A DNA stretch of 9,560 bases from Nanobdellota archaeon (lineage in GTDB: Archaea; Nanobdellota; Nanobdellia; SCGC-AAA011-G17; VGLX01). This document shows positions 1 through 6,348 of this stretch, piece by piece. Where the stretch lies: positions 1 through 9,560 of the forward strand of contig JAUYDG010000032.1 of NCBI GenBank assembly GCA_030691925.1, written 5' to 3'. A program made the position numbers and the translations under genes. Under the pieces are notes generated by a model that saw only the letters and a program-made list of their open reading frames with translations, was not told where the DNA came from and did no database searches. Numbering within the stretch: position 1 is the first letter of the stretch; each line of letters starts with the position of its first letter.

Positions 1-46
1 AGTTACCAATAAATCACAAATAATTAATTAATCATGCTATAAGAAA

Positions 47-1297
47 TCAAAAGATTATTTCTTCTATTTCTTTGACGTATTTTTTTGCCTTTTCTTCTGT
101 GTCCAGTAGCAGTACTGATCCGTTTTTTATTTTTACAATCGGCCCTTCAATCTGGTCGCATACGTATGTTGTAGTCCCTTTCCCTGGTCGTTCCGTCTTT
201 AGTTGTGTCCCTATCGCTATGAAATCGTTTAGTGCTTTCATAGTTGCTGGGTGCAGTCCGTCTGCTGATAGTCCTGTGTTCCTGCATCTTCCGTATCTTA
301 GCCTGAAGCCGCCTGTCCTTAATGGGTGGGACAGCACAGGTCTTCCTGCTACCAGGTCTTTGATGTATGTGTAGTCTGGTTTGATTAGCTCTTCTTTCCC
401 TTCTTTGACTGTTTCTTTGGCTTTGTTCTTTTTTTGTACTGCTAAGAATTCTTCCAGAAAGCTCCAGTGCCCCATGTCAAAGTCTTTTCCCCATCTTTGT
501 ATTTGGGCGTTGACTTTTTGCGCTTTTTGCGCCAGGCATTCCGCTATTACCAGGCATACCCCGTTTCTTATGATGTTCGTTTCTATTCTTGGCAGGTCTT
601 TGTAGTTGCTTACCTCATATTTTTCTGACCCATCGCCGTCAATCTGTACCGGAAGGTGTTTTACAAGATAGTATGTTTCTTCTTCGCTTGGGTAGTATTG
701 CAGGTTTGTGACTTTTTCGTGGTAGTCCTCTAGTTCTGTGATGATTCTTTGTATTTCTTCTTCTGTGGGGTCATATACATCGTATCCCATCTTTTTTCTT
801 ACGTGGTCTGCTATCAGTACCGATACTGACGCTCCTGTTCCCCCTGCGCTTCTTATGGGCCCTGAGTATCTTAGTGCGAAGTATTCTTTTCCGTCTTTTC
901 TTTTATGCAGCCTTAGTTCTACGAACCCCTCTAATGGTGATGCTACTACGCCTACTGTTACGTAGGCGAATCCTACCCTTATCCCTACCTCCATGGCTTC
1001 TTTCTTGTCTTTGAATTTGCAGAATCTTTCTTGCGCCACCTCCAGGGCGATTTGCAGGGCTACTCTCCAGTCTTGCGCACCGTATTGCGCTTCCAATTCC
1101 TGGATCCTTTTTACAATTCCTGAGTTTTTTATCTGGGGGGATATAGCACTTATCAGGCCTTCTACCCGTTCTGCCATATTGCTTGCTAATGGTATCTCTA
1201 CGTGGTCTGCTGGGTCAAACTTTTTTTTCCTGGCCTCTTCTGCTACAATATATAGTTTTGTTACGTTTTTTTGTATCTCTTCGAAGTATTTCTCCAT
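47..1297 (-). CDS. polC: DNA polymerase D large subunit DP2, N-terminal part only (frame stops after 416 codons)
   Basis: This is the N-terminal third of the large, catalytic subunit of the archaeal replicative polymerase PolD. Visible family blocks are YFALRYSGPIRSAGGTGAS (about 139-157), LPVQIDGDGSEKYEVSNY (215-232), RIETNIIRNG (237-246) and AGRPVLSHPLRTGGFRLRYGR (317-337) followed by LHPATM. DP2 proteins are usually above 1,000 residues, and the catalytic aspartates lie in the second half, which is absent here. The frame ends at a TGA directly after EEIIF, where full-length homologues continue with a LGD...GDFxEN segment. A fragment alone should not polymerise DNA. It could be one half of a split DP2, or the gene could be broken; the window ends 46 bases later, so this cannot be settled here. 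It lies 115 bp downstream of DP1 on the same strand, in the usual order. There is no clear Shine-Dalgarno sequence before the ATG. Family assignment is very firm; the meaning of the early stop is not. Confidence 0.93.
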   Translation of the reverse strand: MEKYFEEIQKNVTKLYIVAEEARKKKFDPADHVEIPLASNMAERVEGLISAISPQIKNSGIVKRIQELEAQYGAQDWRVALQIALEVAQERFCKFKDKKEAMEVGIRVGFAYVTVGVVASPLEGFVELRLHKRKDGKEYFALRYSGPIRSAGGTGASVSVLIADHVRKKMGYDVYDPTEEEIQRIITELEDYHEKVTNLQYYPSEEETYYLVKHLPVQIDGDGSEKYEVSNYKDLPRIETNIIRNGVCLVIAECLAQKAQKVNAQIQRWGKDFDMGHWSFLEEFLAVQKKNKAKETVKEGKEELIKPDYTYIKDLVAGRPVLSHPLRTGGFRLRYGRCRNTGLSADGLHPATMKALNDFIAIGTQLKTERPGKGTTTYVCDQIEGPIVKIKNGSVLLLDTEEKAKKYVKEIEEIIF

Positions 1298-1412
1298 TTT
1301 TTAGCGCGGGTCTTAGAGAATGATTTTCCCCCGTTTTTCCCCTTGTTCTGTTAAATTTTTGTCAAGTATTTATTATTATTGGTAGTTTGAAATATAAAAT
1401 TGGAGGTTATTT
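1298..1412 (-). promoter_or_regulatory. Spacer between DP1 and DP2, with possible weak promoter
   Basis: Read on the minus strand, this 115-bp spacer holds two AT-rich TATA-like stretches: TTTATATTT at about 1391-1399 and AAATTTAA at about 1351-1358. They would start transcripts near 1370 and 1328. No TATA box sits at the leaderless distance (about 27 bp) from the DP2 start, and no Shine-Dalgarno motif is seen. The leader contains two G-runs separated by A-rich sequence (1329-1343). DP2 may be expressed by read-through from the orc1-DP1 transcript, from a weak internal promoter, or both. This is a tentative reading. Confidence 0.3.
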
Positions 1413-3056
1413 TTATCCTCCGAATTTCAGCATTTTTGCCTCTCTTGTTTTGAGGTTGACTATCGGTACTCTTGATGGTTCGGGGTTGTGGCCTACTTTT
1501 TCTTGGAAGGTTGTTTTTGACTGCCAGCAGCTGCAGCATATGGTGGTTATGTTTTTGTAATGGCTTATGTTTGCTTTGTGTATGTGCCCTGTTACGAATA
1601 AGTCTGGAACCCTGTTTATTATCAGCGCGTCTTTTTTCGTGTCAGGCATGTATAGCGTGGATCCGTGTGTCGGGGCCAAGTGTCTTTTTTGTAGCAGGAA
1701 CTTCATTATGAGGTCTGCCCTGTCATATCCTCCGTTCATTCTTATCGTGTCAACGTTGCTTACGTAGTAATCGAAGCTGTAGCCGTGATACAGCAGTATG
1801 TCAAATCCGGGGAAGTTTTGTGAAGAGTGTATGTTGACCACTGCCGGGTTGGTTACTATTGTTGCGTTTTTAAGGTTATATATCTGTTCCGCGAATTTTG
1901 TGTTTAATTTCGGTTGTGGTTCTGCTATTCTTAGCGCGTCGTGGTTTCCTGAGCATATCACTATTTTTATGTCCTTCCTTATCTGCGCCAAGTATTCTGC
2001 GCATTTTTCATATTGTTTCTTTATGTCTTTTATTACAAGTTCTTTGTCTTGTTCGGGGTAGATTCCTATCCCGTCCACTAGGTCGCCGATTATGAACAGG
2101 TATTTTACTTTTTTTGATATATTTTTTTGCTCGTGGTTTCCGTATTCTCCATTTAGCCAGTTGAGGAAGTTTTGGAAGTCTTCCTGAAGGAACATCCTGC
2201 TTCCTACGTGGAGGTCTGATATGAATACTGCATAAACTTCATCCTTGGCTTTTTTCAGTTCTTTGCTTAGAGGTACGTCTGGGAAGAGTATGTCGTTGGC
2301 GAATATTATGTTGTTCCCGCATGAGCCGTTTACCCCTATCACTTCATCCAGCACCGTGTTTTTTGCCAAGTTATATATGTCTGTCTTGCCTTTATTCACC
2401 AAGACGTTTACTGAACCTGTTGGATCCTCTAAGGTCAGGCTTATGTTTCCGTTCTTTGTTACCCTTTTGTCTATTATCAAGCCTATCAGTGTTATTGGCT
2501 CTCCCTGGTTTTGGTTTGAAATCCGGTTTATTGAAATAGGGTTTCTTAGCTCTATCCTCTCCTGCAGGACTTCCTTTAATACGTTGTACCTGTATTTGAA
2601 GTATTTTACAAAGTCTTGCATCTCTCTTTTTTTTTCATCTTCTTTGTATTCATCTATCACTATTACGCTTCCTTGTTCATTTTCTTCTGGCAATAGCTCT
2701 ATTGTCCGTTCTTCCTCTTTTATCTCTCCCAGAAGGCTGTTTATTTTCTCTTTTTTCTCTTCATTTGGGTTATATTCCAGAATATCAAGGAAGGTCTGGT
2801 ATATTTTACCATTTTTTCCTTTTTCAAGTAAGGCTTTTGATTTTTCGAACTCAAGCCAATTTATGTTTATTATTTTGTTTGTTTTTTGCAGTACCCTTTG
2901 CAGGTCTTTGTTTATGACTAATGGTTTATCTCCTGTTATTTTCGTGTCGATATGTTTTATAATTTGTTCTTCGCTGGAGAACTCATCTAGCCCTTGGATA
3001 AAATCCGGGCTTAGTAAATACCCTCTTTCTAAGAAGCTGTTTATCACTTCTTTCAT
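1413..3056 (-). CDS. polB: DNA polymerase D small subunit DP1 (proofreading 3'-5' exonuclease)
   Basis: Small subunit of PolD, which supplies 3'-5' proofreading and binds DP2. At 547 residues it is in the family's normal range. Layout: N-terminal helical domain (about 1-70), a charged low-complexity linker (about 95-150), an OB fold (about 185-260), then a calcineurin/Mre11-like phosphoesterase domain (from about 272). All expected metal-site motifs are present: DLHVGS (D281, H283), GDLVDG (324-329), GNHD (370-373), HG (424-425) and GHIH (490-493). The nuclease should therefore be active, unlike eukaryotic B-subunits, which have lost these residues. The ATG overlaps the orc1/cdc6 TGA as ATGA (3053-3056), which fixes the start and points to translational coupling. 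Stop codon is TAA. Confidence 0.97.
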   Translation of the reverse strand: MKEVINSFLERGYLLSPDFIQGLDEFSSEEQIIKHIDTKITGDKPLVINKDLQRVLQKTNKIININWLEFEKSKALLEKGKNGKIYQTFLDILEYNPNEEKKEKINSLLGEIKEEERTIELLPEENEQGSVIVIDEYKEDEKKREMQDFVKYFKYRYNVLKEVLQERIELRNPISINRISNQNQGEPITLIGLIIDKRVTKNGNISLTLEDPTGSVNVLVNKGKTDIYNLAKNTVLDEVIGVNGSCGNNIIFANDILFPDVPLSKELKKAKDEVYAVFISDLHVGSRMFLQEDFQNFLNWLNGEYGNHEQKNISKKVKYLFIIGDLVDGIGIYPEQDKELVIKDIKKQYEKCAEYLAQIRKDIKIVICSGNHDALRIAEPQPKLNTKFAEQIYNLKNATIVTNPAVVNIHSSQNFPGFDILLYHGYSFDYYVSNVDTIRMNGGYDRADLIMKFLLQKRHLAPTHGSTLYMPDTKKDALIINRVPDLFVTGHIHKANISHYKNITTICCSCWQSKTTFQEKVGHNPEPSRVPIVNLKTREAKMLKFGG

Positions 3057-4264
3057 ACATTAAGTCCTTGTTTCAGAATTTTTTCAATCTCTTCCATTGT
3101 TGACTGCGGGATGTCAACGCATATTTCTCTTGTTCTTCCATATCTTCCTTTGCTTATTATTTTTGTTTGTACTATCCCCAGCATATCTAGTTCTTGGATT
3201 ATGTCCGATACTCTTCTTTGTGTAAGCGGTCTTAGCCCGCATTTTTTGCTTGTTGTTTTGTATAGTTCGTATACGTCTCCTGTGGATATTCCTTCTTTGT
3301 TTGCTTCGCCTTGTTTTAGCTTTATTATTGAGTGTAATGTCAGTTGGAACTGCTTTGGGCTTGTTTTTATTGCTTCTACCATCCTGTCCCTGTCTATTTT
3401 TTCTTCTGCCATGTCTAAGTCTGCTATTGTTACTTTTGTTGCGCCTTCCCTTTCTGCCAGCTCTCCTGCTACCCTTAGCAGTTCTAATGCCCTTCTGGCG
3501 TCCCCATGCTCTCTTGCTGCGTACGCTGCGCATTTTTCTATGAGCCCTTCTTCTAGTACGCTGTCTTTGAAGCTTGTTTTTGCCCTTTGTTGGAGTATTT
3601 TTTGTAGTTGGACTGCATTGTAAGGCGGGAATATCATCTCTTCTTCTGCTAGTGAGCTTCTTACTCTTGGGTCTATGCCATTCATGAAGCTTAGGTCGTT
3701 GCTTATGCCTATTATTGATAGCTGGCTTTTGTTTACTTCTGAATTTAGCCTTGTTAGTGTGTAGAGTATTTCATCGCCTATTTTTTTGACCAGGTGGTCT
3801 ATTTCGTCTAGTATCAGGATTAATAGTATCTTTTGGTCGCTTATCATTTTCACGAAGTGTTCGTAGACGTCTTTTGTTGGTAGGCCTGTTGTTGGGATTT
3901 CCCCCCCTAATTCTTTTATTATCTGGGCTATTAGCCTGTATTCTGTGTCTGATACTCTTTGGGATTTGCAGTTAAGGTATACTATTTGCAGTTTGAGCTC
4001 ATTTTTTTCTGCTACTTCTCTGATTTGCTGTGTTACGTATTTTACCACGCATGTTTTTCCCGTTCCTGTCTTTCCGAAGAGGAATAAGTTTGATGGTTTT
4101 TCTATCCTTAGGCTTGGAGCGAGTATTTTTGCTATCTCTTCTACCTGTTTTTCCCTGTGCAGTATCTTTTCTGGGGTGTAATCTGATTGTAGCGCTTTTT
4201 TGTTCGTGAATAGGGGATCTTTTTTTAGATAGCTTTCAAAGAATTCGTTCAACCCCTTTTCCAT
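3053..4264 (-). CDS. cdc6: Orc1/Cdc6 replication initiator (AAA+ ATPase)
   Basis: Initiator that binds origin recognition boxes and helps load the MCM helicase. The 403-residue length is typical. AAA+ motifs run in order: Walker A GKTGTGKT (64-71), Walker B LILDEID (150-156), sensor 1 ending GISND (N189), an arginine-finger candidate in DPRVRSSL (about 200-202), and sensor 2 GDARRAL (R257-R258). A C-terminal winged helix (about 305-388) has a recognition-helix stretch RPLTQRRVSDIIQELD and a wing around SKGRYGRT. The gene is first in an operon with DP1 (4-bp overlap) and DP2, an arrangement known from euryarchaeal origin regions such as Pyrococcus. Its start faces the putative origin at 4265-4709. 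A TATA box 27 bp upstream implies a leaderless mRNA. This is the only initiator gene in the window. Confidence 0.97.
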   Translation of the reverse strand: MEKGLNEFFESYLKKDPLFTNKKALQSDYTPEKILHREKQVEEIAKILAPSLRIEKPSNLFLFGKTGTGKTCVVKYVTQQIREVAEKNELKLQIVYLNCKSQRVSDTEYRLIAQIIKELGGEIPTTGLPTKDVYEHFVKMISDQKILLILILDEIDHLVKKIGDEILYTLTRLNSEVNKSQLSIIGISNDLSFMNGIDPRVRSSLAEEEMIFPPYNAVQLQKILQQRAKTSFKDSVLEEGLIEKCAAYAAREHGDARRALELLRVAGELAEREGATKVTIADLDMAEEKIDRDRMVEAIKTSPKQFQLTLHSIIKLKQGEANKEGISTGDVYELYKTTSKKCGLRPLTQRRVSDIIQELDMLGIVQTKIISKGRYGRTREICVDIPQSTMEEIEKILKQGLNV

Positions 4265-4284
4265 CTTGTTTATTCTATGTGGTA

Positions 4285-4299
4285 ATTTTATATTTAAAG
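4285..4299 (-). promoter_or_regulatory. TATA box of orc1/cdc6 (leaderless promoter)
   Basis: On the minus strand this reads CTTTAAATATAAAAT, centred near 4291, about 27 bp before the A of the orc1/cdc6 ATG (4264). That is the archaeal TATA-to-start distance, so the transcript should begin at or next to the start codon. The nearest ORB-like half-site begins about 10 bp upstream (4310), so initiator bound to the origin could also affect its own promoter. The regulation is inference. Confidence 0.6.
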
Positions 4300-4309
4300 T
4301 TTGTTGAAG

Positions 4310-4317
4310 TGGAAACT
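4310..4317 (+). repeat. ORB-like half-site TGGAAACT
   Basis: The 8-mer TGGAAACT occurs here and again at 4341-4348, exactly 31 bp apart (about three helical turns). With its left context it reads AAGTGGAAAC, resembling the right half of the ORB core (TTCCAGTGGAAAC-type) known from other archaea. The left half-site is missing. It lies between the left full ORB and the orc1/cdc6 TATA box. Confidence 0.4.
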
Positions 4318-4320
4318 ATA

Positions 4321-4347
4321 CGCCCCTCCTTGATTTCCTATGGAAAC
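4321..4347 (-). promoter_or_regulatory. Origin recognition box, left copy
   Basis: On the minus strand it reads GTTTCCATAGGAAAT, then a short A-containing spacer, then GGAGGGGCG. The 13-mer TTCCATAGGAAAT is identical to the right copy at 4679-4691 and in opposite orientation. It combines a TTCC-N3-GGAAA dyad with a 3' G string, as expected of an Orc1/Cdc6 binding site. The G string points away from the AT-rich core. Confidence 0.65.
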
Positions 4348-4405
4348 TTATTTTTTCGGAAATTGTGTTTAGAATTCGTGTTTTCATTGTGCAGTGAACA
4401 CCCTT

Positions 4406-4419
4406 GTTTCTGATGGAAC
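4406..4419. repeat. Degenerate ORB-like dyad
   Basis: GTTTCTGATGGAAC is an imperfect inverted repeat (GTTTC / GGAAC, one mismatch) close in form to the ORB core. It sits between the left ORB and the A/T-only tract and could be a weaker mini-ORB. No G string is attached. Confidence 0.3.
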
Positions 4420-4456
4420 TTTTCAAGAGTGACAACTTATTGTAACTTCATAAGAG

Positions 4457-4513
4457 TTATATTATTTATTATATATATTATATATTAATAAAATTTAAAA
4501 ATAAAATATAAAA
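4457..4513. other. A/T-only tract, candidate DNA unwinding element
   Basis: Fifty-seven consecutive bases without a single G or C, including alternating TATA steps and A-runs. It is the longest such run I can find in the window. It lies inside the interval bracketed by the two inverted ORB copies, nearer the left one, where an origin would be expected to melt. The role as unwinding element is inferred from composition and position. Confidence 0.6.
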
Positions 4514-4677
4514 CTGGATCTTCCGATTTTAAATTATTTTGATGATATAAGCCTTCTACTACCTAATCTTGAGCATTTTTAAATTTTTGACGCACATTTT
4601 TAATTTTTTCAATTTTATTAAACGATAATGAATAAGATTAATGAAGAAAGGGGGTTAACTTTTCATATAAGATAATA

Positions 4678-4709
4678 CTTCCATAGGAAATTGGGGTCTC
4701 AGGGGGGGG
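4678..4709 (+). promoter_or_regulatory. Origin recognition box, right copy, overlapping the GTPase stop
   Basis: The plus strand reads CTTCCATAGGAAATTGGGG (4678-4696), followed by TCTCA and eight G. The 13-mer TTCCATAGGAAAT matches the left copy exactly in inverted orientation. The G string again lies on the side away from the AT-rich core. The stop codon of the minus-strand GTPase (4699-4701) lies inside this element, so it is part ORB and part coding sequence. Confidence 0.65.
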
Positions 4710-5649
4710 TTATATACGCCTTTAAAGGTTCAGAATCGCAGAATATCTTCTCATCTTTTAAATAAGTGATAAATGATTCGACTTGTTCTGGTTTTAGTAT
4801 ATCTGTCTTGCTGAGGAAGATTATTATCTCTTTTTCTTGGAATTCTTCTTTTAACTTTTTGAATAGTTCTATTTGTTTTTCTATTTCATAGCCGCAGGTT
4901 TCTGTAAGGTCAAATACGTAAATCACCTTTTCTGCTAGGTATTTTATTGCCAAATGCGCCTGTTTTTCTATGCTATTCATCTTATTATACCTGTTTAGGG
5001 TTCCTGGCGTGTCTATTATTTGTAGTTTCTTTTCAATATATCCTAAAAGTAGGCTTTTTGTTGTGAAGGCGTAAGGCTGTATTTCTACGTTCGCCCCTGT
5101 TAGCTTTTTTAGAAGCGTTGATTTCCCTACGTTCGGGAAGCCTGATATGCATATTGTTTTTATTTTTGTTTTGATTGACGGGAAGTTTTTTATTGTTCTT
5201 CTGCTGTTTTCAAGGAACTTGAATGTTTTTTCTGATTTTTTTAGCAGCGAGGATGTTCTCCCGTAAAATTCTTTCTGTATGCTTTTTATTTTTATTATGG
5301 ATTCTGTGCCTCTTACCCTGCTGTTGTAATCCCTGAATAAGACAAGTAGCTTTTGCCTGATCCAGCTTAATCTTGACAGTTCTTTTCTTAGGTCGTCTAT
5401 TCTTATTTGCGAATCTATAAGCTCTTTGTAGAAGGGGTCTAGGTTTTCGAATGACGGGAAGCTTTTGACTACTTTTTGTACTTCGTCGTAAAGAACGTCC
5501 TTGTATATCCTTATTTTTTGCAATTCTTCTTGTTTTTGCCTGCTTCTTTTGTCCCTTATCCTTACCTTTTTGCCTTTTCTTGATTCTCTTAATGCTTTTC
5601 TTATATACACTTCTGGTTTTTCTACGACCCTTATTTGTTGGAGCATCAT
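4699..5649 (-). CDS. Nog1-like GTPase (ribosome assembly), with short C-terminus
   Basis: Nog1/OBG-type GTPase; family members act in large ribosomal subunit assembly. A basic helical N-terminal region (1-160, NOG1-N type) precedes a G domain: G1 GFPNVGKST (170-178), G2 region PYAFTTK (192-198), G3 DTPG (213-216), the family signature DLTETCGYEIEKQ (247-259) and G4 SKTD (280-283). G4 has Ser where Asn (NKxD) is usual. No G5 (SAx) motif is evident: the protein ends EPLKAYITPP, and its last codons run into a C8 tract that belongs to the candidate right ORB. At 316 residues it looks somewhat short for archaeal Nog1. Two adjacent ATGs (5649, 5646) are possible; the first is at leaderless distance from the shared TATA box. 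The family is firm, the intact C-terminus is not. Confidence 0.9.
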   Translation of the reverse strand: MMLQQIRVVEKPEVYIRKALRESRKGKKVRIRDKRSRQKQEELQKIRIYKDVLYDEVQKVVKSFPSFENLDPFYKELIDSQIRIDDLRKELSRLSWIRQKLLVLFRDYNSRVRGTESIIKIKSIQKEFYGRTSSLLKKSEKTFKFLENSRRTIKNFPSIKTKIKTICISGFPNVGKSTLLKKLTGANVEIQPYAFTTKSLLLGYIEKKLQIIDTPGTLNRYNKMNSIEKQAHLAIKYLAEKVIYVFDLTETCGYEIEKQIELFKKLKEEFQEKEIIIFLSKTDILKPEQVESFITYLKDEKIFCDSEPLKAYITPP

Positions 5650-5671
5650 TTTTTTTACTTTTATATTCGCA

Positions 5672-5683
5672 AAATTTATATAT
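5672..5683. promoter_or_regulatory. Shared bidirectional TATA box
   Basis: AAATTTATATAT is the only strong TATA element in the 56-bp gap between two divergent starts. Its forward core (centre about 5679) is 27 bp from the ATG at 5706, and its reverse core (centre about 5678) is 29 bp from the ATG at 5649. One near-palindromic box can thus serve leaderless transcripts in both directions. A second AT stretch (about 5656-5668) is too close to the GTPase start to act as its TATA box. Confidence 0.55.
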
Positions 5684-5705
5684 CTTTTTTTCCATCTTTT
5701 TAGGG

Positions 5706-6002
5706 ATGGATTATTTAATCAAGGTGGTTATAGGTATAGTTCTTATTATTATCGGATTGAAGGTTATTAAATATTTGTTCTTTAAGAAGACCTTTAAGTT
5801 TATCACCGTGATTGTTATTGTTTTATTGCTTTTTTTTGGTTTTTGTTACGCTTTTGGGGGTATAGGGTCTCTTAAGGATAATAATTTCATCCAGACAGGG
5901 GCGGTTGTTGCTGACGCCTTCGCAGATTTTTTGAAAGATAAGGCCGATGTTAATGCTATTGTAAAGGGCAATAAATTATTTAAATCTCAGAAATCTTTAT
6001 AA
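5706..6002 (+). CDS. Small two-pass membrane protein of unknown function
   Basis: A 98-residue protein I do not recognise. It has two hydrophobic segments, about 3-25 (VVIGIVLIIIGLKVIKYLFF region) and about 30-50 (FITVIVIVLLLFFGFCYAF), joined by a short basic KKTFK loop. A soluble C-terminal tail of about 45 residues follows, with a mixed charged helix (DAFADFLKDKADVNAIVKG). The basic loop suggests a cytoplasmic turn and tail outside, but this is inference. The frame is open further upstream, but this ATG is preferred because it lies 27 bp from the TATA box and the upstream part would run into the divergent gene. Its stop codon lies within the TATA box of the next gene. Confidence 0.75.
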   Translation: MDYLIKVVIGIVLIIIGLKVIKYLFFKKTFKFITVIVIVLLLFFGFCYAFGGIGSLKDNNFIQTGAVVADAFADFLKDKADVNAIVKGNKLFKSQKSL

Positions 6003-6034
6003 ACAGGCGATTATTCGTAATCTTAAAAGGAGGG
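5995..6034 (+). promoter_or_regulatory. TATA box and Shine-Dalgarno of the PRC-barrel gene
   Basis: CTTTATAAA (5995-6003) overlaps the stop codon of the upstream gene and predicts a transcript start near 6025. A strong GGAGGG (6029-6034) then lies 10 bases before ATG 6045 but only one base before ATG 6036. This spacing favours the second ATG. Confidence 0.5.
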
Positions 6035-6044
6035 AATGAATAAA

Positions 6045-6308
6045 ATGGCGGAAGAAGACAAAAGATATTCAAAACAAATCATCGGTAAGATGGTTGTCAC
6101 CAAGTCAGGAAAGAGGTTTGGTGAAGTGGGCAACATAACTTTCGAAACTAGGACAGGTGAGCTTCTGCAGATAGTGTTGAGGAATCCCACCCCGTATGCT
6201 GAGGGTTTAGAGCTGGAAAGGGATAAGAATGGGGCGCTTACGCTGCCTTACTCTGCAGTCATCGCCATAGGTGACTTTGTTGTCGTTGCAGAAGAAGACA
6301 TACTTTAA
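6045..6308 (+). CDS. PRC-barrel domain protein
   Basis: A small soluble protein of 87 residues made of little more than one PRC barrel. The family pattern IIGKMVVTKSGKRFGEVGNI, then a strand pair around GELLQIVLRN and a closing LPYSAVIAIGDFVVV segment, is plain. Stand-alone PRC barrels are common in archaea. Some haloarchaeal ones (CdpB) bind the cell-division protein SepF, and the domain also occurs in the rRNA-processing factor RimM; nothing here decides between such roles. An in-frame ATG at 6036 would add MNK, but the Shine-Dalgarno spacing fits 6045 better. There is no signal peptide. It is flanked by two membrane-protein genes with their own TATA boxes, so it may be its own transcript. 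Confidence 0.85.
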   Translation: MAEEDKRYSKQIIGKMVVTKSGKRFGEVGNITFETRTGELLQIVLRNPTPYAEGLELERDKNGALTLPYSAVIAIGDFVVVAEEDIL

Positions 6309-6314
6309 ATACAA

Positions 6315-6327
6315 GTTTTTTTAAACC
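6315..6327 (+). promoter_or_regulatory. T-run and TATA box upstream of lonB
   Basis: Seven T followed by AAA (6316-6325) is centred about 27 bp before the lonB ATG, the distance for a leaderless promoter. The same T-run lies just after the PRC-barrel stop codon and could act as an archaeal U-tract terminator for that gene. No stem-loop is seen, as is usual for archaea. Confidence 0.45.
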
Positions 6328-6348
6328 TTTCTTTCTTATATTTTAAGT

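Larger units (their letters stand above)
4302..4709. other. Candidate chromosomal replication origin (oriC)
   Basis: This gene-free stretch lies directly upstream of orc1/cdc6. It contains a 57-nt A/T-only tract (4457-4513) and a longer AT-rich zone to about 4640, bracketed by two inverted copies of TTCCATAGGAAAT. Each copy is followed outward by a G-rich string (GGAGGGGCG on the left, minus strand; GGGG and then eight G on the right, plus strand). A dyad plus a one-sided G string is the form of archaeal ORB elements, and inverted ORBs flanking an unwinding element next to the initiator gene is the standard archaeal layout. I see no convincing ORF, tRNA or other RNA gene in it. The function is inferred from architecture. 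Confidence 0.75.

Noticed and set aside
1..52. TGA recoding (stop read as an amino acid) to continue DP2
   Set aside because: TGA works as a normal terminator for orc1/cdc6 (overlapping ATGA start of DP1) and for the Nog1-like gene. The DP2 continuation would also need three TGA read-throughs in 15 codons.
1329..1343. Two G-runs in the DP2 leader as ORB G strings
   Set aside because: No TTCC-N3-GGAA dyad accompanies them, so they do not form an ORB.
2245..3063. 272-codon open frame on the plus strand across DP1
   Set aside because: It is an antisense shadow of the clearly conserved DP1 gene, with Ser/Phe-rich sequence and no domain.
3114..3533. Very basic 139-codon frame within orc1/cdc6
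   Set aside because: Out-of-frame shadow on the same strand; the Orc1 frame carries all motifs.
4574..4603. CATTTTTAA repeated at 21-bp spacing in the origin region
   Set aside because: Low-complexity AT-rich sequence; two copies are expected by chance in such composition.
4265..4698. Small RNA or tRNA gene in the long gene-free stretch
   Set aside because: No cloverleaf, no GC-rich stem and no conserved RNA motif could be found; composition is dominated by AT tracts.
5210..5695. 161-codon Lys/Arg-rich frame overlapping the GTPase gene on the same strand
   Set aside because: Out-of-frame reading of the A-rich, Lys-rich Nog1 N-terminal region; its start lies upstream of the predicted transcript start and it has no recognisable domain.
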